From: Channallabes apus
Lineage: Eukaryota; Chordata; Actinopteri; Siluriformes; Clariidae
Assembly (NCBI GenBank): GCA_030522415.1
Contig: CM060130.1
Span: 22,094,465-22,158,464 of the forward strand
Direction of reading: 5' to 3'
Length of the DNA stretch: 64,000 bases
In this document: positions 11,461-22,950 of the stretch, in pieces
Position numbering within the stretch: position 1 is the stretch's first letter
How the letters are laid out: each line of letters begins with the position of its first letter
Program-made: the position numbers and the translations under genes
Notes under the pieces: generated by a model
Told to the model about the DNA's origin: nothing
Seen by the model: only the letters and a program-made list of their open reading frames with translations
Database searches by the model: none

Positions 11461-13152
11461 AGAAAAAGAAAATATTTACCTCTGAAAATCCTCACACAAC
11501 ATGAAGGGTTTTTGTTGTTTTGTGGAGTATTTATCAGCTTTCTGTTTTTCCAACATCTATTTGATTGAAATTACATCAATGTACTAAAACACATACATGA
11601 TCCTGCTGTAAATAGTTTTTTTGTTTATCTCTTTTTTTATTGTCAAAATGATAACTTTAAGTTTTCAAAATAATAACTGATTAATGGTGGTGATCGTACC
11701 TCCAATAATGAGGAACATTCCTAATGATCTAGCTGATCTTCTATCAGAAGAAATGCAGACATGATATAAACTAGACTCTGAGTACTCGGGTCTGCACTCG
11801 TCTACACTTTGTTGGCTAAACACATCTTTCACTCCGCTTCACTGGATTGTTCATGTTTGGAGATACATTCTTGTCCAGATCTCTCGATCTCTTATCAGTT
11901 ACAATGAGATAATACATCATCATCTTTAACGCATTACATTTTAAATGCATGTAATATAAAAATTAACCAAACACATTTAAAAATCAGGTTTTGTGCAGCA
12001 GCATCACTTAAAGAGCATGCGCATTAATCAATCCTCCGAGAGCTTTGTTGTTTTACATTTGATGTTATAACAGGTTCACTCTTTTTGCACGGGTGGCACC
12101 ACAGACACATGGAGGTCCTGGGAAAAGAGGGTAATTTTATTTAGAAAAACGGGGTAGGAGAAGGGTTACAGGAGGGAGAAAGTGAAGAAAGGGGGAGATT
12201 TTTAACGCAGAGAAAGCTCGAGATCCATTAACATTAATTATCCTCAGCCGGCCCGACCTGACCGCCTCGTCCCTGCACTCACCTGCAGATAGGGGAGGAC
12301 ACCTACGTAGGGAGCCTACTGTACTTAATGAGTGAGGAGCGACAACAGGTTGAGGTGCACGCCCATCACAGGCGCACACAGGAATAGATGTTTTCAGAGT
12401 GAATTTGAAAGTAAAGTAATTAGTAATCTGATTACTTTTTGTATGTAATAATCAACAATGTAATCAAATAACACATTACTTTTTGTGAGTAACTTCCCAA
12501 CATTGCCTGTAACCACAACAACCACTTCATCCATCATGTACCTACTGATATTTCAAGTGCAGGATTTCTTCGAGTCATGGTTCAAAAGCAAAACCTGAAT
12601 GTGTTGGAGTTCTTGAGAATATTTTTTGTTTCATCTGTAAAGCATTTTATGGTTTTGTCGTGTTGTTTTCTTATTTTTTTCCTTTTCTTTCCTGACTGTT
12701 TGTTGGAAATCATCAACCTGACCTGCTTCATTTTATTACAATACTGAAAATATTACCTGACTTGTTTACTTGTACTGACTAATAAATTTGGAAAGTATTT
12801 TAATTCAATTGCTTTTTCATAAATCTTCAGTTCATTAATGTCGAAATTGTTTTAAACAACTGTTCAAATGATTATTTTAATTTTTGTCAGTCAGAACTGA
12901 CTGAAAATAACAGAAAATAAGGCGATGCTCAGCATTTTCACTTCATATGGAATGTTTTACTCAGAATGAAATAACTTCATGAATATTTAACAGTAAATAA
13001 TTTATCTGGTGTGTGTGTGTTATATCAGAAAGGTTATAACTGTAGCTGAGTGAACATTAATAGCAGCTATTCTGACTGTAATTACCAAGTAGCTCTCTTT
13101 GCATTTCATCTAACATTACTTTTCTCTCTATCGTGTTACGCAGCACCTTTAG
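11460..13152. other. Intergenic or gene B intron, paralogous to other array segments
   Basis: No ORF is supported. About 12600-12900 aligns by eye with 61560-62200, and about 12920-13330 aligns with 38080-38570 in gene C. This stretch is therefore a diverged copy of the gene C intron upstream of the first micro-exon. A pyrimidine/purine-rich stretch at 12060-12390 contains a TTTTATTTAG run and may be an old LTR, but no termini were identified. Confidence 0.5.
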
Positions 13153-13157
13153 GATTG
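13153..13157 (+). pseudogene. Gene B counterpart of the 5-nt micro-exon
   Basis: The sequence GATTG lies between an ACCTTTAG acceptor and GTAAGTAAATAACTCGAC. In gene C the same place has TACCG followed by the identical GTAAGTAAATAACTCGAC donor. Conservation of both flanks across paralogs is the only support for an exon this small. Confidence 0.35.
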
Positions 13158-13365
13158 GTAAGTAAATAACTCGACTTAACAATCATGATATTATGACATT
13201 TTTTTATTTGTACAATATTAGATTTTAATTCAGCAATCAAATTAAAACATAAAACATTTTCAGATCACGATTTAAAGTCAGAGTCCACTTCCATAAGTCA
13301 GTTTCTTTCCCACAATGCACCTGTGCGTAAACCCATCTTTAGATTGATAAATATTTGTGTTTTTT

Positions 13366-13566
13366 AGGAAGTGGGAATCTGATATTCTGTATATTCCTTT
13401 ATGTACTACAATAACACATAGATATATTACAGAATATTTAACTATAGATATAAAATACACAGGGGGAAATGCACATATACTGACATACTGTATATTGGTA
13501 AATACATGCAGATATCAGAAAATAGTATTTTACAATAAATCACAAGATATTTCTGTTCCTTAAGGG
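13366..13566 (+). repeat. 201-bp segment repeated in gene C (39268-39468)
   Basis: This segment from AGGAAGTGGGAATCTG to GTTCCTTAAGGG appears identical, base for base by eye, to 39268-39468. The surrounding homologous intron sequence has clearly diverged. No coding potential is apparent. Confidence 0.9.
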
Positions 13567-13936
13567 AGTTACGATAGTAATGGAGGTAAACAAATGCAAG
13601 TGCACATCAGCGTTGGTTTATTTAACAGTAACAGATAATCCAAAATGTGAAACAAAGTCACAAACAAGCAGAGTCAAAATGAAGAAGTCACAGGCATCCA
13701 GCAGCTTGGTAATGTCAGGCTAGAGCTGAAATACTTCACACTGAACAGTGGCTCTGAGTCCCTTTTAATTAGTTACTGTCTGACTGGACACACGTGTTGC
13801 CGGTTAGTAATCAGGAGATCCTGAAAGGAGAAAAGCGTTTCATGGGGAGGTGTAGTCCATGCCCTCCATGTTTATAAGTTGAATGGCAGTCTGGGAAATT
13901 AAGTTTCTTAAAGGACATCAAAGCGTATCTAGTAGT

Positions 13937-13980
13937 ATACTATATATATATATATAGTATATATATAGTATATATAGTAT
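13937..13980. repeat. TATA/TAGTATA low-complexity palindromic run
   Basis: Alternating TA with interspersed TAGTATA units, self-complementary and able to form a hairpin. Confidence 0.8.
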
Positions 13981-14140
13981 AAGGCTTGGTAAGCCTTGGT
14001 ATATATATATTTACGCATAGTGTAGCGAACAGCTACAAAACTGTTTATGCCTAATACTGTAGGATACAAATACAGAGACAGTTACAGACTATAACAATTT
14101 TTTTATAATCTTACTCTGCTTTTTTTTTGTCTTTATAAAG

Positions 14141-14157
14141 ATGTCTGGGTTTATCAG
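14141..14157 (+). pseudogene. Gene B remnant of the VWVHQ exon
   Basis: ATGTCTGGGTTTATCAG followed by a GTGAGT donor corresponds to the 3' half of the gene C exon at 40862-40893. The 5' half of the gene C exon is absent here, and the upstream TTTATAAAG could serve as a shifted acceptor. It is best read as a decayed exon. Confidence 0.45.
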
Positions 14158-14742
14158 GTGAGTGTATATATAATATAATATCATATATTTATGGATATCT
14201 TATTGATGATCGCAGCATTAAAAATATATTTATTACTGAATAATGTTATAATTATGTCAGTGACAGATAAATAGGTTACCATGGTTACAATAGTATCTGT
14301 AAAATGTTGTTTATTTTGGATTTAAAATTTTTTTCAAACATATGCAAGATGTTTTACTGACTGATCTGAGGGCCACTTACACCACACAGCTAAACACGCT
14401 ACTTGTGAAAATAATTATAACACATGACATGAGTGCTCTCTGGGAAATGAAGTCCCTTACACATACAAAAACTCCCCAAGTCCATAGGGGACCCCTCCAG
14501 AGGTTATACCTGATACTGTTATATGTGTATAAAACTTTGTTGAAATGTAAACTAAGATCAAGCAAATTAATGTGAAATAAATTATGACCCTAACCCACAT
14601 TCAACTTCATCTGCAGACTTTGTATTAAACTCCATTTAACGTGATCTTGAAAAGGATTCGTATATATTCAGTTTAACTTGACGATCTGTGCAGACATTCT
14701 ATAACTGGAATAAAAAATGACTCACTCCATAATCATCTATAC

Positions 14743-14878
14743 GAACCCGGAGTACCCGGAGGAACCACACCAAGCACGGAGAGAACATGCAAACTCCATG
14801 CACACAGACCCTGAGGCAGGAATCGAACCCAGACCCCTCAGGCCTCAGTGCTAACCCCTATGCTGCAGGGCTGCTGGA
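14743..14878 (-). mobile_element. tRNA-derived SINE fragment, reversed
   Basis: The reverse complement of the SINE head seen at 21331: CCTCAGGCCTCAGTGCTAAC, the B-box complement GGAATCGAACCC, and GAGAACATGCAAACTCCATG are all present. Both ends are truncated. Confidence 0.7.
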
Positions 14879-15172
14879 ACTAAATCAATTCATGTGGAAA
14901 AATTACTGGCTTCAAGAGATACAAATTTCAAATAAAATGCCAAAGTTTTGGAAAAATATCTGAAAATATATTGCTCATTGTGTGATGCCATCTAAAAAAA
15001 AATCTACATACTTGTTTCGGGAGGATGTTTATCACTCCTGTAACGATCAGTTTAGTGTTTAGTGATTGTGTTCTTCAGCTGCATTAAAACTCAGTGTGTT
15101 AATAAATACAACATCAGTTTAAATCCGCCTCAATCAGCTCAGTGTGTAGTGTTAGTAATATCACCTCTGAGT

Positions 15173-15173
<1 letters not shown>

Positions 15174-15218
<45 letters not shown>
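15174..15218 (+). repeat. (CA)n microsatellite
   Basis: About 22 CA units. Confidence 0.95.
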
Positions 15219-15220
<2 letters not shown>

Positions 15221-15321
15221 GACGCGAACAGATAAACAGTTCATGTGTATTTAACACTATTTACAGTACAGAGTATGGAGTCGGGTATAAAACCTTCACA
15301 CTGATTTATTCTCTTCCACAG

Positions 15322-15382
15322 AGTTACAGATGATGGACAGAAGATGAGAGAATGAAAATGAAGAACTCGGCTCTACAGACTG
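15322..15382 (+). pseudogene. Gene B copy of the TEDERMKMK exon, with in-frame stop
   Basis: A 61-nt exon between CTCTTCCACAG and GTGAGTAT. Its length equals the gene C exon at 41656-41716 and its 3' part encodes WTEDERMKMKNSALQT. In the frame that joins the next exon, codon four is TGA (15331-15333), where gene C has AAA. The donor leaves in phase 1 with G, which joins AG at 21314 to give Glu. The stop supports gene B being a pseudogene. Confidence 0.65.
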
Positions 15383-15698
15383 GTGAGTATCGAAAGAGCT
15401 ACAAAAGCAGACATGTGATTACACTGTAAAACTCCAACTAGACGAATGTTAAATAAATTAATATTGTATTGTTGGTTCAACTTCTTCCAGTAGAATTTGT
15501 TGATGGTGTCGTTCCAGCGGGAGACAGGGTGGGGTTTTATAAAACCATGTGATTATATCTCAGGGAAGGTAAATTGCTACTGTAGCTCAACTTAAATCTA
15601 TTAGTTTATTCAGTCTGTGACTTCAAACACATTATCTGTTACCTGACCAACAATACAGTTTTAATTCCTTCAACATTTATTTAGTTGGAGTTTTTACA

Positions 15699-15724
<26 letters not shown>
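15699..15724 (+). repeat. (GT)n microsatellite
   Basis: About 13 GT units. Confidence 0.9.
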
Positions 15725-15729
<5 letters not shown>

Positions 15730-17457
15730 TTTATTGAAGGTTGTGATTAAGAAAGGGAGTGTGCAAAGCAAACAACTGAATGAAACTTTTTTTTTTTTTT
15801 AGTCTAGGATGCAGTCATTTCCCAGTGATTCTAAAGATGTGTTTCTTGTGTTATGTCTTCACCAACTTCAAACAGACAAAAATGACTTCAGGTCCCGAGG
15901 GGCATTCTATTACCTGCCTTGAATGTCCTACAAACAGCAGGGGCAACAAGCAGGGCTTCTATTCTGTCAGCAGGAGCCCAAATTGTGTGCAGCATCATCA
16001 GACAGATGTAGAATAGCAGAGAGCGAGTCACGGAGAAGAGCAGTGAGGAAAGAAGAATCAGAAAAAGCTGGCTTGGGTGATTTACAAACAGCATAAACAG
16101 TGAAAAGCTAAATCAGAATCATATGGCGTTATATTGATGCCACAATCCTGATAACATACTAATTAGTTTCCTCAAAAATCATTAGAATGACTAAAATGTT
16201 AATTAGCTAATATATTTGCCAGCCTTGCCTTGGCTAAGGTCAAGTGTTTATGATCGTCTCAAACTTAATAAAGAGGCGTATAATAGTCCTGTATAACACC
16301 TCTACTGTGGTAAAAAACAGATATGCTTAACCTAGCCAATGTATTAGAATTCAGGGGAGGACAAGCACCTTTTCAATGTTTCTAAGATGATCTGGCTGCA
16401 GACCTTCTCTGTGAAGTCATTTTTGCACTCGGCCCAACTGCCGATCAAACTCCCAAACGTACTGCAATAAGCAATAATAAAAAACTAAACGTAGATATCC
16501 TGTAAAATTATGAACTTGCTTGTAATTATCTAGAATATGGAAAATAGCATGCAATTCATTATAAAGTCTCAGTGATCGTAAATCACTGAAATTAACATAG
16601 TATTTTATTTCAATGAAATTTCAACAAAACAATTCAGATTTAAAGTACAGTACCATAGTAGGACAAATCAGCGTTTCCCACAGCTTAAGCGTTAAGACTA
16701 TTTGTTTTGGCTCAAGTAACAAAGCCCTTTTTGTTTCTAATTTTTAGGCTTACCAGTATATATAATTAAACAATTATCTTTCATTCGTTGGCCGCACATG
16801 TTACCTACAGTATAATGAATTAAGTAAAGTGATCCATTAGCACTTCTGGGTGGTAGGGTATTGGGTAAAGTGTGAGGCAGCCTTAGTCGCTGGTCATTGT
16901 ACTTGCCAATATCTGAATATATTTTTAGAATTTTAATAACTATTTTATAATGGCAAATTATTATATTAAAAAGACCACAATGGTGCTGTTTGGTCAACAC
17001 GCACCATGCCATGTATATTAAATACAATGAAATAAAATACAATAAAAAATAACATAACACACAAACATCTCATGGCAATGGTCATAATGGTGGAAGGGTG
17101 ATGATTTGGGAAACATGCAGCGATTGAGACAAACGTCAAGTTATCTGTCCTGCAGCTTAAGCTGAGCTGACATTACAACATGTTTCACCTTCAAAGTTTA
17201 TATTCCCAGTCAAAACTGACTGATATGATTAATTTATTGAAAACAAAGGCCAAATGTACAACTTATAAATATAATAATACTGTATAAATCTACAATTTTA
17301 AAGTAGACTTGCTGTCATTTCTAGGACCTCCCCACTTCCCCTTTATTCTCACCATTAGCCGGGTTGCCTGTGTACACTGCGGGGCGTAACATGTCTTTGC
17401 ATGCTGCCCATATCTTTATACCATACTTAGATGGTTTGTTTGGCATATACTACTTAA
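15725..17457. other. Gene B intron or intergenic DNA, nothing recognised
   Basis: AT-rich, with short chance ORFs only. No conserved protein motif or splice-bounded frame was found. Confidence 0.5.
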
Positions 17458-18552
17458 CCTTCCTCTTACTGTATGTTAGCTTTCTGTTACTATCTTTTAT
17501 GTTAACAGGTCAGTGTTGACCCGTGTCTTTAATCAGTCATATTACCCTCAAAACAATTATTTATCATCCAATTTTTGTCCTTACCTCTTGGTTACTTTGA
17601 TACACTTCCTTGTCCATTAAAAGAATGGTTTTAATATTTTTGCTGTGACCTCATGAGCATTTACTTTAACAGTATACCTCTTGTTTTCTATTTAAAAAAA
17701 TGATTAAATGAACCTCAAGATAATTAATTAAATAAATAAAAGGTTTTCATGTTACCTTACTATTACTGAGGGGTATTAGAACACAACTCTTGAATAAATT
17801 TATATATAAATTTATTATAATATTAATTACTATAGTAACATCTATAGTGTTACAGGTCAAATTTAACCAATATATATTTATTTCAAAGAAAAAGGCAAAA
17901 AAGTATTTTCAAAAATAACTATAATATAAAGAGAAAGCCAAACAAGTAAATCTCAAAATGTGGATTTGCAAGGCCAAACAATCAACGAACAATCAAGCAA
18001 ATCCAACCAATAGAAATGAGACACTAGTTACAAAAAAACGTCTTTGTGTGCAAGAACATGCATGTGCATTTAGATGCATGTGTGGAAAAAGTGACACTTT
18101 TAGTGTGTTCTTTGCAAATATATATATTTTGCAGTAGAAGCAGAGTATGTTTGTCTTTCTGTCTTTATTGCTAGGTCAGACCTGACACCTCTTTCTTTTA
18201 GAATCAGGTGGCCTCAGTGGGGTTGTGACTGTGTAGGTTGATGTTGAGGCAGTGCTGGCCGAAGAGGATGCTGGCACTGATGATCTTTGTGTTGCTGATG
18301 GTGTGGAAGGAGTGCTACATGAGCTCTGCAGCTGTCGGACCAAGGCTGCAGCGGCTGTGCACCTGTTCCCTTCACTCAATATGTGCCTTGACAAGGGAAC
18401 TGCCTAACTCCTCAAGTAACATTCTCTGCTTAATTCCGCGTAAGTTCCACCCTGTCCTTCACCTGCAAAATTTCTGCAGGCAGCTCAAGTTTATTTTTGT
18501 TTATGGTGCCCACCATGGTAAGTTTCCACCTGAGAAGTTCTTGCCCAAGGTG

Positions 18553-18708
18553 GTCGGTGCTGACCCTAACATACTGTAAGAGGAAGGTTTTAAATGGGCA
18601 CTGTCCCCTAAAATCGAGATGCACAGTGATGTCTAGACCTGGTTTGTAAACTTCTGCGAAACTTCCCAGCTTGTCTCATTGACTTCGGGCTGCTCTTGTG
18701 TAAAAAAA
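18553..18708. repeat. About 150-bp repeat inside the piggyBac copy, matching 20050-20205
   Basis: Both segments start GGTCGGTGCTGACCCTAACA and contain the piggyBac-like end AAGAGGAAGGTTTTAA, then coding complement for FRGQCPFK. This is a direct repeat within the element and probably reflects nested or tandem piggyBac insertion. Confidence 0.7.
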
Positions 18709-19058
18709 GATGGTAAAAAAAAAAATACAAATTCATATGTGATATTGTGACCCCGCAGTCCAGTAGTCATATCGAGGACTACATGTTTTCCTTGATTTTT
18801 CTCAGGAATGCCACTTGCACGTTTGCCTGTGTAAATCTGCAGATTCCATGCATATCTGGTTTTTGCATCACAAGCTGCCCAAATTTTAATTTTTATAGGC
18901 ATGTACTGCCGGTAAGGGCATTTTCCACGGAAAGGGACACAACTTCATCTACTGTTACCTCTGGCCCTGGGTTGAACATCAGTGGAAGGAGCTGCACCCA
19001 CCTTTCCTAGACATCCCTGATGGGAATAAGCTTGTCAGATTTTTTTCTGTTGTCAAAT

Positions 19059-19609
19059 CTAAGGACTCTTTATCATTCGAAATGACAGAAGTGACATTGT
19101 TGTGCATAAAATATTTCTGCCTGTCGACGCATCCCAGAGACTATCAGTGGCCTCATTGCTGGATTTGTAAACACCAGCAAGGAGAAGAACACTAATATAA
19201 GCATCCAGGTATTCCTCATCAATGTCATTCCACATGTCGCCATTAACCATTTTTCCTTCAAGGTTTGTCATAGCAATCATGACTTTCTTTAGTGACAATG
19301 GCATAAACAGATCAAAACATGTCTTGATGTCATTTACTCTCGTCACAGCAAACCAGGGGTCATTTTGATGACGTTTGCAGCAGCTGCCCTGACATGTAGG
19401 TCAGGAGGTACTGAGCTCCAACAGATGTTACCACTTTCGGATTTGAACGTTTCAGCAGGAGTGAGTGCAGCTTCAGCATCGGTGACCTCCTCATCAGACT
19501 CATCAGATGTGTCTGTGCCTTCTGGTAGATACTCTACAATGTCTTCCTCCTCGGAAACCTGCTCATCTGTATCACTATGTGTGTCACTGTTCTGTGTCCT
19601 CTGTCTCAT
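19059..19609 (-). pseudogene. piggyBac transposase N-terminal and dimerisation region
   Basis: Two overlapping minus-strand frames hold the acidic N-terminus (SEEEDIVEYLPEGTDTSDES) and the conserved region FDLFMPLSLKKVMIAMTNL through SLWDASTGRNILCTTMSL. They are offset by a frameshift near 19345. Intact relatives excise and insert at TTAA. This copy continues in broken frames toward 18176. Confidence 0.75.
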
Positions 19610-20826
19610 TTTCAGAAAAGATATGATCCAGAGCTTAGCTTACTGTAAATCTTCTTCTCATTCTTGACTGCTGCAAACAGGAGATGTGACTCTGTTAGTC
19701 GCCAACGCTAAACTAAATTTGTCTTATGCAAGCCTTACGTGTCTGAACATGTCTGTCTTTGTTTGTTTGTTTTGTTTGTTCAGGTAATGAGACACACAGA
19801 CAAAGAGAGAAGCCCCTCAAAGTGTGTTTATGATTTTTGTTTTGACCCTAACTATTGTTTTATAACCTTAAATTATAACTGGGTCAAAACTGACCCCAAC
19901 AACACAAAGGAAATCATTTTCTCCAGAGCATTTTATAATTTAGTACAATTGTTTTTTTTTTTAATTAAACACAGATTCCTGACAAAGTCAAAAAGCCTTG
20001 ATGCACTAAACAAAATTAGGTAGTAGTTTTACGCATTTAAAAAGTAAAACAGGTCGGTGCTGACCCTAACATAAGAGGAAGGTTTTAAATGGGCACTGTC
20101 CCCTAAAATGGAGATGCACAGTGATGTCTAGACCTGGTTTGTAAACTTCTGTGAAACTTCCCAGCTTGTCTCCTTGACTTCGGGCAGCTCTTGTGTGGTT
20201 GCCATTAAAGCTAATCACACATGACCGGATATGGAACGTCTGCAAAGACATGCCTGACCAGTGTCCCCAGACCATAAGCTGGATGCAGAGCCACTGAGAG
20301 ATCAAACAAAATCAATTATTATTCACTGGATCTAACTCTTTCCAGGTGTTTCCACAAACCCTTCTCCCCTCCAGGTTTGTCATGTTCATGTCAATGGTTA
20401 CAGTGGGGTCTGAGAGGAAAAGTAAAAAAAAAGGACTTGATGTTATCCACTCGGGATATGGTATTTCGGGTTAGCATTTGGTTCCATTTGTTGACCAGAA
20501 GGAGACCACAACCAAGCTGGGTCTTTCACCTCAGGTTATACTCTGTGTCATCCTCAACCTGACACTTCCTCCTCTAAACACTCCACACTGTCAACCTGAC
20601 TTCTCTCCTCATCACTGTCAGTGTCAAATATAATATACTGTATAGTATATCCTGCAGACAAACACTGAACTGTGAGTAAGGAATCGAAAAAGCTTTGTAT
20701 ACAAGAGCTGCTAGAAAGTTCTATGATTGAACCAATGTTGCAATTTAGTTTTTCAACAGGTGGGGTAAAAATAGTTTTTGATAGGTTTCCATGTGGGTTG
20801 CCATAGAAGCCAAAAAGATGCATAAG

Positions 20827-20828
<2 letters not shown>

Positions 20829-20869
<41 letters not shown>
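20829..20869 (+). repeat. (GT)n microsatellite
   Basis: About 20 GT units, followed by GCGCGC. Confidence 0.95.
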
Positions 20870-20875
<6 letters not shown>

Positions 20876-21313
20876 CGCATTTATGTTTGTGTGTCTGCTT
20901 AAAGACACCTGCATGTTTAGTTGGGAAAAGGAGTGTAGAAATGTGCTTAAACTATATTTTATACAGTCATTGTAGTCTTACCCATCCATTTCCAATGACC
21001 GGCCATTTTTGACCGGAAACACCATAAGTGTATAAAAGTTAAAACATTTTTTTATTGAAATATTTCAAATGTATTTCAGGTGCGAACAAAGTCATTAAAA
21101 CTCATGAGAAAAATGGATAAAATGTGCTGGCCTTTTTTAGAGAGGAAACTTGTAAATCGGTCAGATTTGAACGGAACACAGCATCAGGGTTAAAAACTGC
21201 TTTTGTTGTTGTTGCTGTTGACATCACTTGATCTTAGTTGTTTGTTTATAGAACTTTAGAACATTTTCCATCTACACATTATTTTAATTAATTCTCTCTC
21301 TCGTTTATTTTAG

Positions 21314-21988
21314 AGTATAAGATTCATTATGGCGGCGCGGTGGTGTAGTGGTTAGCACTGTTGCCTTGCACCTCCAGGGTCTGGGTTCGATTCCCCGGCC
21401 AGGCTCGAATCCTGTCTCTGTGTGCATGGAGTTTGCATGTTCTCCCCGTGCTTGGTGGGTTTCGTCCAGGTACTCCGGTTTCCTACCACAGTCCAAAGAT
21501 ATGCAGGTTAGGCTAACTGGCGTTCCTAAATTGACCGTAGTGTGTGATTGGGTGTGTGAGTGTGTGTATGTGTGTGTGCCCTGCGATGGATTGGCACCCT
21601 GTCCAGGGTGTACCCTGCCTAGTGCCCGAAGTCTCCTGGGATAGGCTCCAGGTGCCCCGCGACCCTGAACACAGGATTAAGCGGTATAGAAAATGACTGA
21701 ATGAAAAATTCATTATTTGGAACATCATAATATCAGAAAGTTGGAAGAAACTGAAAAAAACCTACAAAACACTAAGCTGAAACTGGACAGCATGTCTAAA
21801 TCACTGGAGCATAAAGACCAATAGCAAGAGGATTATTAAAAACAAATAGGGAATAAAGATGCGGAACTAGACCAATGTACTGAAGCACATCAGATGAAGA
21901 ATAAAACGCTTGAAGAGAAGGACACACTGCTTACAAAGGTGAAAGAAGAATTAGCAAAAACAAGTACAATGTTAGAAGAGAATCAGAC
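21314..21988 (+). pseudogene. Gene B coiled-coil exon, split by a SINE and truncated
   Basis: After a CTCTCGTTTATTTTAG acceptor, the frame joins in phase 1 from the exon at 15322: EYKIHYLEHHNIRKLEE, then KSLEHKDQ. Gene C has the same SLEHKDQQLEDY segment at 45779. In-frame TAG (21832-21834) and TAA (21847-21849) codons follow, and further on EEKDTLLTKVKEELAK and LEENQT remain recognisable. A SINE (21331-21707) with a 9-bp target duplication splits the exon near its start. An LTR-like element begins at 21989, removing the rest. This is clear decay of a gene that once encoded the same coiled coil. Confidence 0.8.
21331..21707 (+). mobile_element. Full-length tRNA-derived SINE inserted in a coding exon
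   Basis: The head resembles a tRNA with pol III boxes: A-box-like TGGTGTAGTGGTTAGCAC and B-box GGTTCGATTCC. The body contains GGAGTTTGCATGTTCTCCCC and CAAAGATATGCAGGTTAGGC, typical of a common fish SINE. The tail is AATGACTGAATGAA. The 9-bp duplication ATTCATTAT is found at 21322-21330 and 21708-21716, which fixes both borders. Confidence 0.88.
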
Positions 21989-22950
21989 TGTGAGGGTTGC
22001 CCACTAGAGGGCAGTGTTTACTGTGTTGTAGTTTTTGGTTGTAGACCCAGTTTCCCAGAAGGCACCTTGGTCAGCTGACGCGGATGCTCAGCTGAACCGA
22101 GGAAGCTCATTAGCATTAGTATAAATACCTGTTTGTTCTGGGAAACTGGGTCGAGTATTAATTTCAGTTCTGTTTCATCTGGTTCTGTTTGGTTTAATTA
22201 TCGTTGGCCTTTTGGTTTCTGGAGCTCTTTAAGTTAAGTTTGTATTTGTCTAGATTTAGTTTGTTTCTTTGTCTCTGTGTCTCCTAGCAGGATTAGCCTC
22301 TAGGAGAATTAGCCTTTTGTGTTTACCCTTATGTGTGAGTAACTTCCTTTGCATGTCTAGATCTTAGTCTGTATAAATACTAATGAGGGCAATACTAACC
22401 TGTTTAGATCTTAGTCTGTCTAGTCTTCGAGTCTGTCTAGTCTCATCGTATGATTAGCTCTTAGTCTGTTTAGGTACTAACCTGTTTAGCAACTAACCTT
22501 CAGAGTTCTTAGTCTGTTTCATACCTAGTCTGCTGTGTACCTTGTCTGTTCATCCCTTGGGTCTCAATTGCTACAAGCCTGTTTAGCAATTGGTCTGTTT
22601 GGCTACTAGCTAGCTTAGTAGCCAATGGGCGTAACAGCTAGTAGACCAAGTCAAGCCTGTCTTGTGTTTGTTTATCCCTTGCATGCATAGTCCCTAGTGT
22701 TTAGTCCGCTAGTCTGTTTGGTCTGTCTTGTGTTGTCTAGTTTGTATTGTTTCAGTGTTTGTAATCCCTAGTTTGTGTGTTTTAGTTTCTTATGAGTTTT
22801 CGTTATAGTATGCTTCAAAGTTCAAGCCAACTTGTTTTGTTCATGATTTTTTTTTTTATTATTATTAAAGACTTTTTGTTACACCGCATCCCCCTCTGTG
22901 TCTGTGCCTCACCTCCTTGCCCACAGTCCAACACCTAACAGTACGTGACA
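21989..22950 (+). mobile_element. LTR-like element (solo LTR candidate), family L
   Basis: Bounded by TGTGAGGGTTGCCC and AGTACGTGACA, that is TG...CA. Near the start are the family blocks ACTAGAGGGCAGTG and CCCAGTTTCCCAGAAGGCACC. The middle (about 22370-22750) is an irregular tandem of CTTAGTCTGTTTAG-like units. Near the end, TTATTAAAGACTTTTTGTTACACC resembles an LTR polyadenylation region. No matching target duplication was found. It truncates the gene B coiled-coil exon on the left, so one flank may have rearranged. Confidence 0.6.

Larger units (their letters stand above)
17458..20083 (-). mobile_element. piggyBac-type transposon, degenerate
   Basis: The left terminus reads CCTTCCTCTTACTGT next to a TTAA at 17454-17457, and the right end reads CATAAGAGGAAGG near 20082 followed by TTTTAA. 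These are the inverted ends and TTAA target typical of piggyBac. Between them, minus-strand fragments run in family order. An acidic N-terminus (19609-19343) is followed by DIDEEYLDAYISVLLLAGVY and SLWDASTGRN (19346-19059). VTVDE with the first catalytic Asp is near 18947. KIWAACDAKTRYAWN with the second catalytic Asp is near 18875. LTMVGTINKNKLELP follows near 18500, then a C-terminal tail ending DSKRKRCQV near 18180. Frameshifts, stops and an internal duplication make it inactive. Confidence 0.8.

Noticed and set aside
18238..18579. Plus-strand ORF of 113 codons
   Set aside because: It lies antisense to recognisable piggyBac transposase sequence.
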